Assembly: GCA_948470475.1 (NCBI GenBank)
Contig: OX419341.1
Coordinates: forward strand, 5,691,853 to 5,755,852
Source: Galaxea fascicularis
Taxonomy: Eukaryota > Cnidaria > Anthozoa > Scleractinia > Euphylliidae
Length of the DNA stretch: 64,000 nucleotides
Direction: 5' to 3'
Shown here: one piece after another, positions 57,610 to 64,000 of the stretch
How the letters are laid out: every line of letters begins with the position of its first letter
How positions within the stretch are numbered: position 1 is the stretch's first letter
Notes under the pieces: model-generated
Database searches by the model: none
Told to the model about the DNA's origin: nothing
Seen by the model: only the letters and a program-made list of their open reading frames with translations
Made by a program: the position numbers and the translations under genes

Positions 57610-60600
57610 TGACAACTCCCAACTCTGGGCATCCAGACGTTTGTTCTGCCATAATAACTGACAACTCCAGATAAATAATCTTATCACTTGGCCTTGCACA
57701 CATTTTTCCTTCTTCGGTTAGAATCGTAGAAACAGTCGCGTTCTACATCACGGATCTGGGACATCAAACAAACCAGCGAGCAAAAAATTGAGTACTGCAT
57801 CAGCACAGCAAAACGAGGTGAGACGTGGGACATAGAGACTGAAAAAGTAAATTAACCGAATGTTCACAGCAAGAACTGGCATGCCTGATTCTGTTTGTAT
57901 ACACCTTTCTTTTTCATAAGAAACTTTTTTAACAGAGCGTTGAGGCTGAGATTAACCCAAATTTAAGAATGAGCTTAGAACACAACCAAGGCTGAGAGTC
58001 GGTTAAGAAGATCTTTATTTTAAATGAGTAGTATTCTATGTACACATGAACTTTTTCTGCGTTTTCGCCGCAAACTTTGGTGACTTTATGTCGCGTTGTG
58101 AACCTCTGCGATCAATGCTTTCTGTAAAGCTTAATTCATCAACAGTTGTTTGGCGCGACATCGTGTGTATACTATGTAACTTAAGAACACCTTAAGAACG
58201 TTTTCAGACACAAATCGCAAAAGAAATAAGAACGCCGAGCCTCGACAGCTCCAAAATTAGACGTTCTTATAAAAAAAAAAAAAAAAAAAAGAGTGCAGTC
58301 AAGTCTCAGATGACAATGAGTTTAACCAGGTTAGATTCAGCTGGGTTAACCATGAACTAATGAAATAACCGGTAGCTTAACGTGTGAAATCATATCAAAC
58401 TCCGAAGGTTTAACCAGAAAAGAAAGAAAGAGCCTTTAAAATGAAAACAGTTGCCCAACTCTCGGTAACATACTGTCACGAGGGTCAGTATATAAGTCGT
58501 AATATTTCCGGCAACTTATGCCCCCTTAATTCTCGAGATGATATGAAATACAGGAATGATTTTGTGGGTAAAATGAACGGCCGGTCGATAATGTATTAGA
58601 AACCTTGTGTTTTGTTTTCGTTTTGTGAAAATGTGCTTTCATAAAACATGAACAAAATGTGGTTTGCAGTTCCTCAGATCTGAAGTGTGCATATGGAGGA
58701 AACTCTTTAGATTTATCTGATTAATCTGATACTGATACATTCTTAACATTTTCTCATCAAAAAGTGACTTCATTTTCTTCAGCACTTTTCCTCGCTACGG
58801 CATCACACTGCAGGTGATTTCCGCAATTAACGCACTGGCTTGATATAAATGAAAAACAGACAATAGAATAACTAGAGGTCAGATATGTGTCCGACTGGAT
58901 GTCCACAGGTGAGAGCTTAAAAACCAGGCAGAAGTGCTGTCCCGTTGCGCAGCTTGTCAACATTGCACAAGAGACGTCTTCTGCAGCTCCCCTTTTCAAA
59001 TAAAGTGCTTTTTGTTTTCTTTTTTCTGTCTTCTTTTTATTTGCGGAGGGATTCCAAGCAAAACTGAGATACTGGAGAGTGCTTCCAGTGAGAATGTAGC
59101 TTTACGCGATCGTCCGTACGTCGCAGTTGTAACTTCAAAAGTTTTAAAAGATGTTGGGGAGAGATTGTTTGGCATTACGCCGCCTAATGGCTTATGCCTT
59201 GAAGTTTGTGACAAAATGAGGTGACTTCCAGGCGCAATGTCTTTCAGTCCAACGCTGTAATTTTTGTTGCTGTTGTTGTTGTTCTTCTTCTTCGTCGTCG
59301 TCGTCTTCGACGTTCCAAGTCACCAGCGCGGAAATACCTCTAACTTCACTTAAACTGCCTTAAACACTGAGAAATTTGCGTACTTTTGCGGCACAGCATA
59401 AAAACCAATTTACCATCTTTGTGAACCTCCAAAAACTCTTATGGACGAGGACTTTCATTGGTTTTTGATTTTATTCTTCTACTTCAAAACACTTTTAAAA
59501 AAAAGCGCAGTTAACTGGCTTACTGCGTTTAATTCTTTTATGACAATTAAAATTTAATTTCCTACCGGAAATATTTCATTAGTGACGTATTCAGCCTTAA
59601 GGGGGTTCTAACGTTTCGATTTGTTTATCTTTCACGAGCGATGCTCTTATCGATCTTGAAGTGTTGAGGACATATGCCGCCAGCAGATTGATATCTAAAG
59701 TGGTCGCGTTCCATCGGCTCGATCAGTCAAAAAGCCACTGTACTACATAGTACAGAATTGCCTCTGTCAATGTGACAGCTTACCGATTGAGATTTCAATC
59801 GGGGCAGGTTTGGTGGAGCGTTTACGAGATTTCCGTAGAAGCGCCCGGAATATGCACTGAGCCAATTCAACGAAAAGGTACATTTTCACTGGAGACCTTA
59901 TGGTGTTAGTTTATTGCTACTTAGCACGATAAGTTTTTGATTTCACGCATTTACGGCGATGAAAATCGACAACCGCTGGACGGTGCTCGTTGAACTCCGT
60001 CTAACATTAATTGACCTGAATGTGTTTATTGCTTTTCTTTCATGTGTAGTACATTAGTAAACTATATAATTGCTAAGAGATTTCTTCTCTTAATCTTCGC
60101 CAAGAAGCTTTCTAAAATCCATTTGCCTGAAGCACAGAGGAAAAGCTGAGTTCACTCATGCTGAGGCTTCAATTACGATCACTCTGGGTGTCGCAAAGAT
60201 TCCGTCTCTTGCTTTCAAATGGGATTAGATCAGTAGTTAAAATTTCTATCATAGACCGCCATGAATTCCCTCGAATTTGTCATCAAAGGATCATGCATTA
60301 TAAATGGATTTATTGCCTTCAGCTTCTTGCACATATGTTGTGATATTTATAAAACGTTCCACCATTACATTTGTTTTTATCAATTGTAAGATTATCCAAA
60401 ACTCATGTGAAACGGTCCTAATTACCCTTCATAGCTCAAATTAATGTCCGGCTATGCCTCCTATTTAACACAAACTTAGGAATACTCGCAAATTCCAGAA
60501 GTATTTTTTAATGGATCGCCTTCAGCGAGAAAAAAATGTCTCTCAACATATCATGGTAAATTTATTGGCGATACTTGTATTCATGTCATGCGATATGAGT

Positions 60601-61654
60601 TGCACTAATATGCTCGATTAAAATGTAAACATCGCCCTGTCTTCTTTTGGTCTTTTCTGTCGATTTTCTGATCTGATTAATTATGTCTTCTTGCGGTTCA
60701 ATAAAATACAATTGAAGCCTTCGTTTTCGACCTGCAAATAGCAAAGACGAACCCTTCTTAGGAGTATCGGAGTGATATTGGTCAAGTAGTTGACAAAAAA
60801 GCAGGGTCAGAGCCTTCGAAAGATGAAAAATCGCTCTTATTAATGGCCTTAGGGTATGAGGAGATAGATAACATGCGAAGTGAAAGCGTCAGGAAACGGT
60901 GGCATTTTCTCAAAGATTGCGGATTGAGTTACGGACAGTGAGTTTAGTTGCCACACGATTGCCGCTGCGGTTCGGATTATCCACGATGAAGATTCTTCAG
61001 TTAGTAACATCCTAAGCTTTTGTGGCGACGTCTCATGGGTTCTATTTACTACCAAACAAATCAGAAAAATTAGTTGCTATTCAGCGAAACGCAGCGATGC
61101 CAGGGGAAAGATTAAGGGGGAAAATAGCCCCTGTGTTCAAGTAATTTCACTCTCTGTGAGTTAGGCTGAGAAGGAAATTGCCTGTCTGAATGATCACAAG
61201 CCAGGAGAAAAATAGCTTTGTCGTTAATAATGGCACACGGTTGTCATGAGAACTCTTAACGATCGATAGGTTAGTCTCTAGAGATTCAACAAGTCCTTAT
61301 TTGTATTCCCAATTACCAATGGTTTTGCACAAATAGGAGAAAAAGGAGAAAAAGTTTCAAGTAGAGTGTCAGCCGATCTAAATTGAGGATTTAATTAGTC
61401 GTGAGTATGTCCGTATTGGTTCGTTTCTTAGGACAAAAGCTCCGTAAATAAAATAGCCTAATTTTCAACAAATAAATATATCTATGCTATGAAATAGAAA
61501 TATGATTTTATGTTGATCATGTAGAGAACCAAAGCTGGGGTATTTACTGGTGATGTCATTCATTAGCTGCACAGAAACGTCCGTATAGCTAAATAAAAAC
61601 ATCCTTTAAATTTTCCGACTTCACGGAACAGTCTCCAGGTCTCTGCATTGTAAG

Positions 61655-61830
61655 TGACAAGTGGGATATTTCACGGTATATCACGAGAAAGCTTTGAGTA
61701 AATATTTCATATCATGTTATGGAAAATACATAGCTCTACACAATCATACGATGCACTATAGGAAGGAAAACAATGATTTTCCTGTTTTCTGATTGGCTGT
61801 ATTTTACATGGCACAATATAAAGGTCTATG
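61655..61830. repeat. Dispersed repeat, inverted relative to 1968-2265
   Basis: Contains 'gtgggatatttcacggtata' and 'tctgattggctgtatttt', both found in reverse complement near 2228-2262 and 1985-2010. Confidence 0.45.
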
Positions 61831-62290
61831 GAGCCACAAGATGTAAGGTCTTCCTCCTTCTTTTCGTTTTCATTTCCTCATTAATGAGACAGGAAACGCA
61901 CGGGTGGTCCTATAAGTATCTAATTGGAATCCGACATCAAATAAGAAATGTTGCACCTTGAATTAAGTCTGAACTAATTATTTTGTTTTGGGGGCAGGAG
62001 TGGGCTTTTTATCGGTAGATTGAGAGCGCAGCAGAATCTTAATATCCCTGCTATAAAGCCCGGGCAACGTTCTAGTCGCCACTGCTTAATTCTTCTTAGG
62101 GGCGAAATACTTGTGAAGACCTCAGCCATAAAGTCAATTAGGAACTATTGTTTTTAGCAAACTCCAACTTAATACTAACGCTATTGATCCGGAAGTCATT
62201 GTGATAGGAATGTCTAATTTCTTTATCACAGCAGTAAGCATTTCTCGTCTTTGATTACTGCCGACCCTACTGCTTTTAGCATTCTCAGGG

Positions 62291-62536
62291 ATAGGCGTAC
62301 GGGCCGGGGGGGCTGCAGCCCCCCCCCAAATTTTGGGCAACCTAGATTCTTTGGGCAGCAAGAGAAATTTGGGCAAAGCCGTTATTTATTTATTCATATG
62401 TAGGCCATTGTTAGTGCATCGTATAACCCTCGTTTCCTTTCGACTGTTTCGTATTAAATATTTGGGCAACTTGTAAGAATTTTTTGGGCAAACGGTTCAC
62501 CGCCCCCCCTGGCAAAAAAATGCCCGTACGCCTATG
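62291..62536. mobile_element. 246-bp MITE with 9-bp target duplication
   Basis: The left ATAGGCGTACGGGC is exactly mirrored by the right GCCCGTACGCCTAT. It is flanked by the direct repeat TTCTCAGGG at 62282-62290 and 62537-62545. The interior repeats 'tttgggca' four or more times and has C/G runs next to each end. No coding capacity. The duplication length would suit a Mutator-like or Merlin-like source; the class is inference. Confidence 0.85.
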
Positions 62537-62545
62537 TTCTCAGGG

Positions 62546-63149
62546 ACCACAGCCAAGTTGTCGACGTCGAAGACAGCTAGCAGCTGCCATTGTTTTCCAG
62601 GGCTAGCGGCGTTAACCTACGGTATGGGTAGACTGTTCCAGGCTATCAATACTTGGAGCTAAACGTTTGGCAAAATGAACATTCGATTTTCAGAAGGGAG
62701 GCGTGGACGGAGATGTGGGCGTGTGCGGGGGGGGGGGGGGGGAGGAAGGGTCTTTTCTGTTTTGTCTGTTAACTGTGCAGTACATAATCATAAAAAAGCA
62801 GCAAGATCGAATTTAGATGAAAAGTTCTTATAAGAGTCGTCAGTCAGATCCTTTGATGTTCTGGTATTATCAACAAGAGAGTTCACAACTTAGTTCCTAA
62901 ATATCTAATCTATCTAAGCGCGGCAGATGTACCCAGAGCTAAATTGAAGCCCCCTCTATTCCAGACATCCTTTGGGCGTTTCCGAGTGGGTGGAGAGACA
63001 GACTACTGAGCTACATTGAAAGACAACAAACATCGGTTTAAGGTGGGGGTAAACCCGAATTTGAGTGGAATTTTAAGGAGCTTAAAAAAGGGATTGTGTT
63101 GTGAAAAAATGTTTTGAAACTTCACCAGACAGTGGAGACCCCAAAAGGG
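62546..63149. other. No gene seen; G17 run
   Basis: Contains a G run at about 62728-62743. Nothing else is supported. Confidence 0.4.
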
Positions 63150-63428
63150 CACTAATAGGCTTTATTTAAAGAGGGTGAAACACTTAACAGTAGTCCTGAG
63201 ACACTGATGACTCTGGGGCCCTCCAAATCAAATGAACTCTAAATCAAATCAAATGTTGGTTTTTGAGGAGAGGAAAAAGAAAGTCTAACCATTTGCAGAT
63301 GCCATTGCAAAGGAAGCACTTTATCCTCAGTTATTTAAAGACCCTGAGTGTTGGTCAGGCCGGGACTTGAACCCACGACCTCCCACACGGTAGTCCGGCT
63401 CTCTACCAACTGAGCCAACCGGTCGGCG
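63150..63428 (-). mobile_element. tRNA-derived SINE, same family as 19978-20418
   Basis: Read on the minus strand the head (63428-63350) has TTGGCTCAGTTGGTAGAGAG and GTGGGTTCAAGTCC boxes. Then come ctcagggtctttaaataact and atctgcaaatggttagactt, matching the 20-kb copy. The 3' part differs (tttgatttgatttagagttc, ending aaataaag...) and resembles the fragment at 5465-5600, so two 3' body variants of this family exist in the window. Confidence 0.75.
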
Positions 63429-64000
63429 GAGTTGCAAATGTAATGACTGTAATTTGCGGAGGTATACGTGAAACGATCAGATCGCTTTAGGGAGGTGACT
63501 CACGTGGCGATTTTGTACGCCGGTCGTGGTAATTGGCGAAGATCACCTGTGTGCCCGGTGCAGCGATTGCGATTTTCGCCGATCTGGCGTCAGATATAGG
63601 CGATTAAATTCGCCAGCAATCTCCTAGTATGCCAGTTCCCGGGATTTTTGCTGGGAATCTCCAGGAAAGTCAACCAATCATATTGGGCGAGTGATTTAAA
63701 CAAGACTTTTCAAAATGGCGAACAACAACGATTTTTGGAACCCAGCTGGGAGACAAAATAAATATTGGAGTGGCAAATCGCAGCAATCAGCGTAAGAAAC
63801 GTCTAGTGCACCCACATCAATCAACGGCGAAATTCGCTTGCGGTTTTCCCTGGCGATCAAATTCGCGGCGATTAGAGTGTAAAATCGTCTTGTGTGTCGC
63901 CGGGCTTAGGTTGCGACTGTCAGCGTTTGGAATGAAAGGAAAGTCTTCCTACATCGTGCGCGCGCGCATATAAGGTGTCGGATTCTTCCGGTTTTGAGTG
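63429..64000. other. Window end, no gene supported
   Basis: GCGATT/AATCGCC-type motifs recur in both orientations (63497-63625 and 63820-63890), suggesting another foldback element. A terminal open frame has no family signature. Confidence 0.4.

Larger units (their letters stand above)
53197..62281. other. Non-coding stretch, no gene supported
   Basis: Nine kilobases with many short frames but none with a recognisable domain. It includes the GCGATCG cluster, an AAT microsatellite and an A20 run (58268-58288). It may be intergenic or part of long introns. Confidence 0.4.

Overview
The window is eukaryotic nuclear DNA, gene-sparse and repeat-rich, with short introns in the genes that can be read. 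The gene set (an NLR with a DZIP3-type HEPN front, a TPR / beta-helix / MYND tail, KCTD8/12/16-like, CD36-like and nocturnin genes) and the dense palindromic MITEs and tRNA-derived SINEs suggest an anthozoan cnidarian, most likely a stony coral. That assignment is inference from content; no species marker was seen.

Layout. 1-4.6 kb: repeats only. 4.66-8.69 kb (minus): the first four coding exons of a CD36/LIMP-2-like scavenger receptor; the remaining exons are not seen and may lie beyond the window start. Head to head with it, 274 bp away, is nocturnin copy 1 (8.96-11.09 kb, plus). 12.3-15.6 kb: repeat and LINE debris. 15.7-20.6 kb: a second copy of the CD36-exon-1 / promoter / nocturnin block. 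Here the CD36 exon is dead, but nocturnin (16.59-19.57 kb) is intact and has an N-terminal membrane anchor that copy 1 lacks. The two copies have gathered different transposons, and each serves as the empty site for the other.

24.1-25.9 kb: an NHL/beta-propeller gene broken by two stops and a frameshift. 29.7-30.4 kb (minus): a single-exon KCTD8/12/16-like gene, predicted auxiliary subunit of GABA-B-type receptors. 33.75-39.49 kb (minus): the most striking locus, a two-exon gene for a 1,563-residue STAND/NLR protein with the order HEPN, coiled coil, NB-ARC, TPR, parallel beta-helix, MYND zinc finger. Its single intron appears to be GC-AG and holds a 296-bp near-perfect palindrome.

40-64 kb: several foldback/MITE elements, two SINEs, microsatellites and about 20 kb in which no gene can be supported. 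Exons shorter than about 60 codons without a family signature could have been missed there.
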